A stretch of DNA of 32,515 bases, taken from positions 1 through 32,515 of the forward strand of contig CAJTLE010000017.1 in NCBI GenBank assembly GCA_910577085.1, in the 5' to 3' direction. Below the pieces are notes generated by a model, which was not told the origin of the DNA, did not search any database, and saw only the letters and a program-made list of their open reading frames with translations. This stretch comes from an uncultured Allobaculum sp. Its GTDB lineage: Bacteria > Bacillota_I > Bacilli_A > Erysipelotrichales > Erysipelotrichaceae. Both the position numbers and the translations under genes were made by a program. Positions 1-7,143 of the stretch are shown piece after piece. Positions within the stretch are counted from its first letter, which is position 1. The number at the start of each line of letters is the position of its first letter.

Positions 1-90
1 CCTCAAAGCGGGGCTTAGATAAGGATCTTGTATCTTAACCCTTCTCCCGCCGGCTAATGCCGAACACTGTTCGCAGACAGGGATGTAACC

Positions 91-114
91 GTTTTATCCT
101 ATCAGGGATAAAAC
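91..114. repeat. Inverted repeat, 9-bp arms
   Basis: Arms GTTTTATCC (91-99) and GGATAAAAC (106-114) enclose a 6-base loop. No T-run follows on either strand, so it is not a convincing terminator. It could be an operator or belong to a gene left of the window. Bases 1-357 hold no gene that I can support; apart from this repeat the only clear element is the terminator at 202-232. Confidence 0.4.
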
Positions 115-201
115 AACCTCATTTAACAAAGGGATCCCAACAGCCTCCGTCCTGACAGACAGGTAACAGATAGAACGGATAAAGGAATCAAAACACAAAA
201 A

Positions 202-232
202 GCGGGCTCTCGCCGCAAAAACGAGAGCCCGC
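202..232 (-). terminator. Rho-independent terminator of the AmmeMemoRadiSam operon
   Basis: Perfect 11-bp GC-rich stem (202-212 with 222-232) with a 9-base loop. On the minus strand it is followed at once by TTTTTGTG. It lies about 125 bases downstream of the radical SAM gene stop and is the natural end of that transcript. Confidence 0.85.
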
Positions 233-357
233 GATTTGTCGATGGATCAGGAAGAATCCAGAACAAAGCCAGAATCCAGCTAGAATTCAGTCAGGTAAAA
301 CTGGATAGATCTATGTCTACAGTCTGGATTTTAAAGACTGGAGCCGATCATTAAGAA

Positions 358-1173
358 TCAGACGTTGCCCAGGACAACTTTTTTCAGATGCTTCTGAGCA
401 ATCTTCTGTAAGTTTTCCAGTGTTTCAATCGGGGTAGCCGGTGTGAATTCATGATAGCGCGGGAAATACCGGCTTAAATGCAGAACGATATCCGGGGAAA
501 CTGAAGCAAGCCACGAAGCCATAGCTTCCATTTCTTCTGGGGAGTCATTTTTGCCCGGAACAATCAGAGTGGTCACTTCGACATGAGCATCTTTTGCCGC
601 TCTGGCAATGAAGGCTTTGGTGGTTTCCAGATCGCCGCCGACATACTTGTAGTATTCCGGGGTAAATCCTTTCAGATCTACGTTGAAGGCATCGATATAC
701 GGCAGAATTTCTTCAAGTGTTTTCACTGAGGCATTGCCGCTGGTGACTACAACATTTTTCAGTCCTTTTTCATGGACGAGTTTGGCAGTGTCGCGGATAA
801 ATTCATAGCCAACCATTGGCTCATTGTAGGTATAGGCAACCCCGATATTGCCATACGGAACGAGTTCCTCGGCCCGATCGGCTAACTGCTGGGGCGTAAT
901 GTCTTCACAGCGCGCATCGAGATCGACCTGTGAGATTTCATGGTTCTGACAGAACGGACAGCGAAGGGAGCAGCCATAACTGCCCACGGACAAAATCATG
1001 CTGCCCGGATAAAAGTCAATAAGCGGCTTCTTTTCAATCGGATCGAGAGCGGCGCTGCTGATTTTTCCATAGTTGCGGGCGACGATCTTACCGTCCTTAT
1101 TGATCCGTCCTTTGCAGAAGCCAATCTGTCCTTCATTCAGATCGCACTGACGAAAGCAGACCTCACACTTCAT
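358..1173 (-). CDS. amrS: AmmeMemoRadiSam system radical SAM enzyme
   Basis: A 271-residue radical SAM protein. The SAM/4Fe-4S motif is CSLRCPFC (Cys68, Cys72, Cys75), preceded by the family-typical SVGSYG. An N-terminal cysteine set (Cys3, Cys6, Cys10, Cys20) precedes the barrel and is typical of this family, related to pyruvate-formate-lyase activases; it may hold a second metal or cluster. The ATG at 1173 lies inside the end of the upstream AMMECR1-fusion gene (11-base overlap), so the two are translationally coupled. The family is defined by co-occurrence of AMMECR1, Memo/LigB-like and radical SAM parts; its substrate is not established as far as I know. The family call is secure, the biochemical role unknown. 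Confidence 0.9.
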   Translation of the reverse strand: MKCEVCFRQCDLNEGQIGFCKGRINKDGKIVARNYGKISSAALDPIEKKPLIDFYPGSMILSVGSYGCSLRCPFCQNHEISQVDLDARCEDITPQQLADRAEELVPYGNIGVAYTYNEPMVGYEFIRDTAKLVHEKGLKNVVVTSGNASVKTLEEILPYIDAFNVDLKGFTPEYYKYVGGDLETTKAFIARAAKDAHVEVTTLIVPGKNDSPEEMEAMASWLASVSPDIVLHLSRYFPRYHEFTPATPIETLENLQKIAQKHLKKVVLGNV

Positions 1174-2563
1174 GACGAATCACCTCAAAGCGCTCATAGC
1201 TGCAGCCTGGCTCATCTGCTTTCAGACCGGCTTTCTGCTTGGCAATCGAAACTTGTTGTTCAACGGTGTCAACGCCATCAAGATGTGGAAGCAGAAGGCC
1301 GCGTTTTCCATTTTTGGAAACAATGACGCCATAGCGCTGCGGATCGAGATCTTCAAGTGTGCATGGTTCTGGTTTTTTCAGGACATCCACACTGATTTCA
1401 AGCTTATCGAGCTCATCCGGGCGAACCGGATAGAAGCGTGGATCGCGTGAGCAGGCCGATACAGCATTCATCTGAATCTCACGGCCAAGATTTTTCTGGG
1501 TTGGTTCGGTTGTACCGATGCAGCCGCGCAACTGGCCATCTTCATGTAAGGAGACAAAGGCACCTGCGCGCGTTGAATACAGCTCTTCGGGAAGATGATC
1601 AGGGAGTGGAGGCATCATGCCCTCTTTGATATAGGCATTGATCGTGTCACGGGCCAGTTTGATATATGGATCTTCTTTGGCCAGTCTTTTTTGCCAGGCA
1701 GCTTTCTTATCGGCACTGGCTTTTTCATAGAAGTGACGGGAAGGATCTTCTTTTAAATCGGTATACGTAGCAATGCCATAACCAACACCAAATTCTGCAC
1801 TGTGCGCCAGGGCTTTGGAGTCTGGTTTGAGTCCGTCAAAGCTTCCGGCCATAACACAGAATGGCTTGTGGCCGCACACCATTGCGTCTTCTGCTTCTTT
1901 TTCTGGCATTTCGACCAGTTTTAAGAAGTCACCGTTGCCCATGATTTCCATGATTTCTTTATCATAGGCTGGGCCGCATGGTTTATAGCCATAGCTGCTG
2001 TCCGCTTTCTGGCAATGGGAGAGGTCCCCAGAGGCAATGACAGCCACCTTACGGCCAAGTTTATCAGCTGCTTTGGCCAGAATTTCGCCGGCATGATAGT
2101 GATCGAGGTTGCTCAGACCGCCGATACCCATGCGGACAACTTTTTTATCCTTCAGCAAATCCTGAATAAAGTAGAGTGGGACCATCGTTCCATGATCAAG
2201 ATCGCCATTCTGAACACCGAGGGTTCCCATTGGAAAGCCTTCAGCTTTGGCGAGTTTTTCCATTTCATCAACCAGTTCAAGGTCGTTATGAATTACGAAC
2301 GAGTCCATCGGATCCCGAAACTGAGCCATGTTTCCTTTGGAAACCGCTGGTTTGGACAGCTGGATATAATCCATGTAGCTTGGAGCATGGGGAGAGACAA
2401 TCACGATGGTATCTGGATCCATTTTCCGGATTTCATCTGCTGCCTGTTTGTAGGCAGCTGTGATTTCAGCGATTTTCTTCTCTTCGCCGCGGCCGATGTT
2501 TGGTAAGATCAGCGGCGGATGGCAGACCATGATTCCGCCTTGAATGTTATTCGTTTCTGACAT
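1163..2563 (-). CDS. AmmeMemoRadiSam proteins B and A fused: LigB-like dioxygenase-fold domain plus AMMECR1 domain
   Basis: A 466-residue two-domain protein. Residues about 10-280 resemble class III extradiol dioxygenase/Memo proteins, with candidate metal-binding histidines in MVCHPP (His15), VSPHAP (His59), DLDHGT (His124) and SGDLSHC (His183). Residues about 310-466 are an AMMECR1 domain with its hallmark LRGCIGT. The start is placed at the ATG at 2563 because AGAGGATG lies just upstream; an in-frame ATGATG at 2623 would add 20 residues but has no good ribosome binding site. That upstream ATG overlaps the stop of a small reading frame (ATGA), so coupling cannot be excluded. The radical SAM partner overlaps the 3' end. 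Fused A/B forms exist in other anaerobes; the reaction is unknown. Confidence 0.88.
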   Translation of the reverse strand: MSETNNIQGGIMVCHPPLILPNIGRGEEKKIAEITAAYKQAADEIRKMDPDTIVIVSPHAPSYMDYIQLSKPAVSKGNMAQFRDPMDSFVIHNDLELVDEMEKLAKAEGFPMGTLGVQNGDLDHGTMVPLYFIQDLLKDKKVVRMGIGGLSNLDHYHAGEILAKAADKLGRKVAVIASGDLSHCQKADSSYGYKPCGPAYDKEIMEIMGNGDFLKLVEMPEKEAEDAMVCGHKPFCVMAGSFDGLKPDSKALAHSAEFGVGYGIATYTDLKEDPSRHFYEKASADKKAAWQKRLAKEDPYIKLARDTINAYIKEGMMPPLPDHLPEELYSTRAGAFVSLHEDGQLRGCIGTTEPTQKNLGREIQMNAVSACSRDPRFYPVRPDELDKLEISVDVLKKPEPCTLEDLDPQRYGVIVSKNGKRGLLLPHLDGVDTVEQQVSIAKQKAGLKADEPGCSYERFEVIRHEV

Positions 2564-2619
2564 ACGTTCATCCTCTTTTCTACTCGAGTTTCTGAGCTGA
2601 GTCATACTATTCCCTATCA

Positions 2620-2748
2620 TCATAAACGGATTTCTTCAGTGCGGTCATTGAGATGAAAAAACTTCTTTCGAGTGCTTTCCCCATTTTCATGAATCCGCAG
2701 GACCTTCAAACTGTTTAAGGCCTGCTTCATCAAATCTTGAGGAATCAT
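2620..2748 (-). CDS. Possible 42-codon small protein between antitoxin-like gene and AmmeMemo gene
   Basis: An open frame of 42 codons starts 5 bases after the ribbon-helix-helix gene stop and ends in a TGA that overlaps an upstream ATG of the AmmeMemo gene. Its product is basic and soluble (start MIPQDLMKQAL, end NDRTEEIRL). The position is where a toxin would sit, but it is about half the length of a RelE/ParE toxin and I recognise no toxin motif. Only AGGA directly abutting the ATG could serve as a ribosome binding site. It may be a toxin remnant or chance. Confidence 0.2.
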   Translation of the reverse strand: MIPQDLMKQALNSLKVLRIHENGESTRKKFFHLNDRTEEIRL

Positions 2749-2753
2749 TCCTG

Positions 2754-2981
2754 TTAGAATTGCAGCTCGCGCTTTACTTCGTCTCTGGAAAAAGATCTGC
2801 CGTTGGATTCCCTGATACTGTTTAAGGCATCCTGGTAATCCAGACAGTCTTCGAGTTTTTCAAGTACAGCAGTTTTCATGAATTCACTCACAGTCTGACC
2901 ATTGCGGTCTGCTTCTTTGTGAATCATGCTGAGTACTTCTGAATCAAAATGGATTGTAATCGATCGGGTTGTGGAATCCAT
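2754..2981 (-). CDS. Ribbon-helix-helix antitoxin-like protein (RelB/DUF6290 type)
   Basis: A 75-residue protein. The N-terminal strand SITIHFDSEVL and helices with GQTVSEFMKTAVLEKLED fit a ribbon-helix-helix DNA-binding fold. The tail, with a DYQDAL segment and a final SRDEVKREL, resembles the toxin-binding part of RelB/DUF6290 antitoxins. The ATG has a perfect AAGGAGG 8 bases upstream. Such proteins normally repress their own operon and neutralise a RelE/ParE-type toxin. No full-length toxin follows, only a 42-codon frame, so this may be an orphan antitoxin or a small regulator of the AmmeMemo genes downstream. Confidence 0.75.
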   Translation of the reverse strand: MDSTTRSITIHFDSEVLSMIHKEADRNGQTVSEFMKTAVLEKLEDCLDYQDALNSIRESNGRSFSRDEVKRELQF

Positions 2982-3059
2982 ACGATATCCTCCTTCATTA
3001 CCTGCAGAATATCACGGAAGAACGTCTCTGTGTTCGTACGGCAGAAGCATACAAAAAAA

Positions 3060-3083
3060 TCCTGTACTCCTCAGAGTACAGGA
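3060..3083 (-). terminator. Rho-independent terminator of phoH
   Basis: Perfect 10-bp stem TCCTGTACTC/GAGTACAGGA with a 4-base loop (3070-3073). On the minus strand a run of T follows. It lies 63 bases past the phoH stop and separates phoH from the antitoxin-like gene. Confidence 0.88.
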
Positions 3084-3145
3084 AAATTGTTTTATCTCAT
3101 CTTCTCCTTACCATTCGAAACTACAAATGGCATTGAGAAGTGGCA

Positions 3146-4102
3146 CTAGTCATCAGCCTGCTCGTAGCGTTCGATAATTTTCTGAACCAGAGGATTTCGA
3201 ACAACGTCGCTCTGATCGAGATGCTGAATGGCAATGCCATCAATACCCTGCAAAATGGAGCAGGCGTGAATCAGACCAGAATCCGCTTTGCGAATCAGGT
3301 CGATTTGGGAAATATCCCCATTGATAATCATGCGGCAGTTTCGGCCCATACGGGTCAGAAACATCTTCATCTGTGATTTGGTTGTATTCTGCGCTTCATC
3401 AAGAATGACTACGGCATCATTGAGCGTGCGGCCGCGCATAAAGGCGAGCGGTGCAATTTCAATGATTTCCTTTTCCTGATAGCGTTCCACGGTTTCCTGA
3501 CCAAGCATCTCATTGAGTGCATCGTAGAGTGGTCTTAAATACGGATCGACCTTCTCTTTCATATCGCCAGGCAGAAACCCTAAAGACTCGCCGGCTTCAA
3601 CGGCAGGTCTTGTCAGGATGATCTTGCTGATCTTCTCCTTTTTAAGCTGGTCTACCGCATAGGCGACCGCCAGATACGTTTTACCCGTTCCGGCTACACC
3701 AGAAGCAAACGTGATCTTCGAATTCCGGAAGGAATCGACCAGTCGTTTCTGGTTTTCAGTTTTTGGATAAATCATCTTGCCATTGCGGGTGCGGACAACC
3801 GGATCCTCACCGGTATAATCCGCTGCTGCATTCTGTCCTTTGGAAGCCACCAGACATAATCGTTCGACTTCGCTGTTTTCAATGCCTCCATTGGCGGCAA
3901 TGGCCTGCACCATGCCGTCCAGAACATTTTCTACTTTATGAAAAACCGCTTCGCTGTCGCACACCAGGCGCAGATCCGAGGATCTTAAATACAGCTGGAC
4001 GGGATAATTCTTTTCAATGACTTTAAAGTGCTCATCCTGAAAGCCAGGAAGAGCCGTCAGAACTTCGTATGGAAGTTCACTGCAATCCAGAAAAAATTCC
4101 AC
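3146..4102 (-). CDS. phoH: PhoH family ATPase
   Basis: A 318-residue cytoplasmic P-loop ATPase of the PhoH family. Walker A is GVAGTGKT (135-142), Walker B VVILDEAQ (231-238); the family signatures LTRPAVEAGESLGFLPGD and FMRGRTL are intact. The N-terminal 100 residues form the KH-like region of the short PhoH class. PhoH proteins have been linked to RNA metabolism and often sit near ybeY; here ybeY is not adjacent. Translation starts at a GTG (4102) with AAAGGAG 9 bases upstream; there is no nearby in-frame ATG with a ribosome binding site. It is a single-gene unit: rpsU with its own terminator lies upstream and a terminator follows. Confidence 0.93.
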   Translation of the reverse strand: MEFFLDCSELPYEVLTALPGFQDEHFKVIEKNYPVQLYLRSSDLRLVCDSEAVFHKVENVLDGMVQAIAANGGIENSEVERLCLVASKGQNAAADYTGEDPVVRTRNGKMIYPKTENQKRLVDSFRNSKITFASGVAGTGKTYLAVAYAVDQLKKEKISKIILTRPAVEAGESLGFLPGDMKEKVDPYLRPLYDALNEMLGQETVERYQEKEIIEIAPLAFMRGRTLNDAVVILDEAQNTTKSQMKMFLTRMGRNCRMIINGDISQIDLIRKADSGLIHACSILQGIDGIAIQHLDQSDVVRNPLVQKIIERYEQADD

Positions 4103-4290
4103 TCTTTCACACTCCTTTCGCCGTCTTCGTTATGAGTTCATCTTTGAAGATTGTTTATCAATTGATTGAAACTGTATCGAACAGAACCGGCCAGAATCCC
4201 TTTCTATCTTAGCCGCAATTTTGGCGGCTGAAGAATTTAAGCGTCTGGCCCTTCTGTTTGTTGATCAGGGTGATGAAGCCGAAAAACTCG

Positions 4291-4317
4291 CAAAAAAAAA
4301 TCTGCGTTAAGCAGATT
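4291..4317 (-). terminator. Rho-independent terminator of rpsU overlapping its stop codon
   Basis: The stem AATCTGC/GCAGATT (4299-4305 with 4311-4317), loop of 5, is followed on the minus strand by nine T. The rpsU stop codon is part of the hairpin's upstream arm, leaving almost no 3' untranslated region. Confidence 0.85.
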
Positions 4318-4495
4318 ATTTGCCTCTTCTAGCTTTACGGGCAGCTTCAGATTTCAGTTTTTTCTTTACGCCCGGCTTTACATAGAATTCTCTTTTACGA
4401 GCCTCAGCAAGGGTACCGTTGCGTGAAACCTGACGTTTGAATCTGCGAAGTGCATCATCAAGCTGTTCATTTTCTTTCAAGACTACTTTTGGCAT
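4316..4495 (-). CDS. rpsU: 30S ribosomal protein S21
   Basis: A 59-residue, strongly basic protein starting MPKVVLKENEQLDDALRRF and ending in a lysine/arginine-rich tail (KARRGK), which is bS21 at its usual length. S21 sits near the anti-Shine-Dalgarno end of 16S rRNA and helps initiation. AAGGGGGG lies 7 bases before the ATG. The gene has its own strong promoter (TTGAAA-16-TATAAT) and a terminator at the stop codon, so it is expressed as a single gene; in many Bacillota yqeY follows rpsU, but it is absent here. Confidence 0.96.
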   Translation of the reverse strand: MPKVVLKENEQLDDALRRFKRQVSRNGTLAEARKREFYVKPGVKKKLKSEAARKARRGK

Positions 4496-4528
4496 ACTAC
4501 AACCCCCCTTCCCGAATTAACAATACCT

Positions 4529-4556
4529 ATTATATTGATCATGCTCAGGATTTCAA
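4529..4556 (-). promoter_or_regulatory. rpsU promoter
   Basis: On the minus strand TTGAAA (4556-4551) and TATAAT (4534-4529) are separated by 16 bases, a near-consensus housekeeping promoter. The start point would be about 27 bases before the rpsU ATG. Confidence 0.75.
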
Positions 4557-4728
4557 CTCTCTATCCAAAAAAAAGTGATTTTCACAGGCCAAGCAGACAC
4601 TTTTCACTCGATTCGGGTCCTGGACAGACATTTATAGTCATTTCCAGTCTGAATCTGGCAGGTTTTCTTCAAAATTCAGCGTTTCAAAAGCTCTTTTCGG
4701 CCAGTCAAAAATTCAAGGGTCAAATTTC

Positions 4729-4761
4729 TTTTCTGACCTGAACCTGCTTCCTGTCAGAAAA
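4729..4761. repeat. Inverted repeat upstream of the rpsU promoter
   Basis: Arms TTTTCTGAC (4729-4737) and GTCAGAAAA (4753-4761) flank a 15-base loop. Neither strand has a T-run after it. It lies between the kinase-like gene's terminator and the rpsU promoter. The rest of the gap 4496-4831 shows only promoter and terminator elements, and no gene. Confidence 0.35.
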
Positions 4762-4800
4762 TCCTAAAGCGACCGTTACTCATTTTAGACAATAATTTTT

Positions 4801-4840
4801 AAAAAATCCAGTCCTGTTTGATTGAACCAGATCAGGCTGG
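4801..4840 (-). terminator. Rho-independent terminator overlapping the kinase-like gene stop
   Basis: On the minus strand CCAGCCTG pairs with CAGGACTGG (one bulged A) across a 16-base loop and is followed by ATTTTTT. The stop codon of the upstream gene (4832-4834) lies in the first arm. Confidence 0.7.
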
Positions 4841-5386
4841 ATCCGGTGTCTGCAAAATCTGCTCGACGATCTGGTTGACATCCATGGAAGCAACATCCAG
4901 GCTGATCACCTGCAGAATATCGGGATCAGAAAAGCCATTGAGCACAGAAGCAGACTGATTTTTACCATCAGCGGCTTCTGCTTTTGGCAAAGCCGCCGGA
5001 TCTGCCTGGGTCGGCTGGTTTTCTTCTAGATGAATCAGCCGGATCGTACAGTCCTGCTTGTCAAGTGAACCGAGTATGCTTTCAATGGTATGCGTCTGGT
5101 CAAATACCCAGCCAAAGACAATATTGTCATAGACCGAGCAGACCAGAAACTGGTTGAGCAGAAAACAGATATTCTGCAAAACCATATACCGGGTTTCTAC
5201 CGTATCCACCATGGGGTCCGCATTCCAGCACCACTTCCCGTTCAGATAGACCGAATTGGTCAGCGTCGTTTTCAGCTGTTCACAGACACTCTTTTTCTTG
5301 TCCGTTTCAGCTCCGCTGAGAATATAGAGCTTTTTGAGCGGCCGCTTGAGATTTGGTGTCTGGCCGGGATCCGGTTTGCGATCCAT
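4832..5386 (-). CDS. AAA/nucleotide-kinase-like P-loop protein with degenerate Walker A
   Basis: A 184-residue protein related to small AAA-family kinase-like proteins of Bacillota, recognisable from LYILSG near the N terminus, a YLNGKWCWNADP segment, VETRYMVLQNICFLLN and CSVYDNIVFGWV. In relatives I remember, the first strand is followed by a P-loop of the type GxMGxGKT; here the position reads GAETDKKKS, with only the final lysine and serine kept. Residues 130-165 form a low-complexity insert rich in Ala, Gln and Asn. The ATG at 5386 has AAGGAGGGG 5 bases upstream, which decides it over an ATG 23 codons earlier. It is a single-gene unit. Nucleotide binding is doubtful and the function unknown. 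Confidence 0.65.
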   Translation of the reverse strand: MDRKPDPGQTPNLKRPLKKLYILSGAETDKKKSVCEQLKTTLTNSVYLNGKWCWNADPMVDTVETRYMVLQNICFLLNQFLVCSVYDNIVFGWVFDQTHTIESILGSLDKQDCTIRLIHLEENQPTQADPAALPKAEAADGKNQSASVLNGFSDPDILQVISLDVASMDVNQIVEQILQTPDPA

Positions 5387-5552
5387 GAGTACCCCTCCTT
5401 GATGGATTCTTCTAGTCTTACAAAAACAAATTACCCAAAAACTGGAGTCATCCAAAGAAAATGCTCCAGAAATATTCTTAATCTACATAATCGTAGCTGC
5501 TGATCCTGAAATCAATGCTCAGACATTCTGATCCGTTCCATTTTTTTCAAAG

Positions 5553-5604
5553 AAAAAGCTGCCTGACTTCGTTTTTTCATCCGAAAAACCAAAGCGCAGG
5601 CAGC
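5553..5604 (-). terminator. Rho-independent terminator of the mtaB-murE operon
   Basis: The outer stem GCTGCCTG/CAGGCAGC (5558-5565 with 5597-5604) encloses an inner GTTTTTC/GAAAAAAC pairing. On the minus strand TTTTTC follows. It lies about 65 bases after the murE stop. Confidence 0.8.
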
Positions 5605-5667
5605 GTAATTTCAGTTCAGTTTCATGCATCGATATCCGACTCAAACAGCCTGACTCACAGAAGTGGT

Positions 5668-7143
5668 TCAGGAAGCAGAAGACATGTGGTGGTCTTCTGG
5701 TTTGAGAATGCGGTCGAGACATTCTCTGGCAGCGGTATTGTCGCCCATCCAGGGAACGCGGCCTTCTTCGTGATACATGAAGGTTTCATCGCCTTTTCCA
5801 AGTAACAGAACCGTATCGCCTTCGTTGGCGGATTCAATCGCCTGGCGAATGGCTTCATAGCGTTCTGGTACAAAAACCGAACGTACGGTACTCATGCCCG
5901 AACGGATCTCATGGGCAATGTCCTGCGGATTTTCATCACGTGGATCATCTTCAGTCAGATAGACCTGATCGCAATAGCGTTCAGCCAGTTCGCCAAAGAC
6001 TTTCCGTTTTGGTTTATCGCGCTTGCCGGCGGACCCAAACACTGCGATCAGCTGACCGCCTGGTTTGGTAATCATACGGCCAAACTTAAACATCTTTTCC
6101 ATGCCATCTGGTGTGTGAGCAAAGTCAACAATCACATTGAAGTTCTGGCCTTCATGAATCTGTTCCATACGGCCTGGAACCTGTGGAATCGCCTTGGCTT
6201 TGGCAATGATTTCTTCTAATGGCTGGGAGCTGGTTTCATGAACCGCCGCAATCGCTGCTAACAGGTTATATAAGTTGAATTCACCAACCAGATTGGAAAC
6301 GACTGGATAGGTTTTGGTTCCATAAACCAGATCAAAGGAAATGGATCCCTGATCCATCTTGATATTGATCGCCCGGTAATCAGCCTCCTGTTTGGTGGAG
6401 TAGCTGACCGTGCGCGCCTGGGAGAGCGCCGCGAGTTCCTGATATTTTGGATCATCCGCATTCAGAACGGATACACCATCTGTTTTAACTCGGTTGGTGA
6501 ACAGACGGGATTTGGCTTCAAAGTAGTTTTCCATGGTGCCATGGAAATCGAGGTGATCATAGGTAAAGTTGGTAAACACCGCGCAATCGAAATCAATCCC
6601 TTCGACACGCTTCTGTGCCAGACCATGGCTGGAAACTTCCATGGCGCAGGCTTTCATGCCGGCATCTACCATATTGCGCAGTGTCTTTTGTAAGAAAACA
6701 GTATCTGGTGTAGTCAGATCGGGAGCAAATGTGCAGTTTCCATAGGCAATCGCAATGGTGCCAATATAGCCGCAGGGTGTTTCGGGCTGTTCAAAGTGGC
6801 GGATGATGTTGGCAACTGTACTTTTCCCGTTAGTTCCGGTAATGCCATACATCAAAAGCTGGTCCGATGGCCGGTTATAGAAGATTCTGGCTGCCTGGTT
6901 AAGAGCATCGACTGTATCATCCACTTTGATATAAACCGCCCCGCCTCTTGGGTGTTCGACTGGTTTCGAGTGAACGATCGCAATCGCTCCTTTATCGATG
7001 GCCTGATCGATAAAATCATGCCCGTCAAAGGTAAGGCCGGGCATACAGAAATACATATCACCGGCTTTTACTTTCCGGGAATCAAAAGAAAGTCCCTGAA
7101 TATTGGTTGTCGGAACATTCTTAAACATTTTTGATAATCTCAT
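5668..7143 (-). CDS. murE: UDP-N-acetylmuramoyl-tripeptide synthetase MurE
   Basis: A 491-residue Mur ligase that adds the third stem-peptide residue to UDP-MurNAc-L-Ala-D-Glu. Seen: the N-terminal UDP-binding domain (SFDSRKV), ATP loop GITGTNGKS (100-108), central DHLDFHGTMENYFEAK with the lysine (211) expected to be carbamylated, and C-terminal VDFAHTPDGM and FGSAGKRDKPKR. The amino-acid specificity loop reads DDPR (399-402), where meso-diaminopimelate ligases have DNPR, so the third residue cannot be assigned safely. The ATG at 7143 has AGAGGAT upstream and lies 23 bases inside the mtaB 3' end. It is odd to find murE with mtaB and not with other division and cell-wall genes. Confidence 0.92.
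   Translation of the reverse strand: MRLSKMFKNVPTTNIQGLSFDSRKVKAGDMYFCMPGLTFDGHDFIDQAIDKGAIAIVHSKPVEHPRGGAVYIKVDDTVDALNQAARIFYNRPSDQLLMYGITGTNGKSTVANIIRHFEQPETPCGYIGTIAIAYGNCTFAPDLTTPDTVFLQKTLRNMVDAGMKACAMEVSSHGLAQKRVEGIDFDCAVFTNFTYDHLDFHGTMENYFEAKSRLFTNRVKTDGVSVLNADDPKYQELAALSQARTVSYSTKQEADYRAINIKMDQGSISFDLVYGTKTYPVVSNLVGEFNLYNLLAAIAAVHETSSQPLEEIIAKAKAIPQVPGRMEQIHEGQNFNVIVDFAHTPDGMEKMFKFGRMITKPGGQLIAVFGSAGKRDKPKRKVFGELAERYCDQVYLTEDDPRDENPQDIAHEIRSGMSTVRSVFVPERYEAIRQAIESANEGDTVLLLGKGDETFMYHEEGRVPWMGDNTAARECLDRILKPEDHHMSSAS

Noticed and set aside
2015..2506. A 163-codon plus-strand frame opposite the AmmeMemo gene
   Set aside because: Antisense shadow; the minus strand encodes clear LigB-like motifs here.
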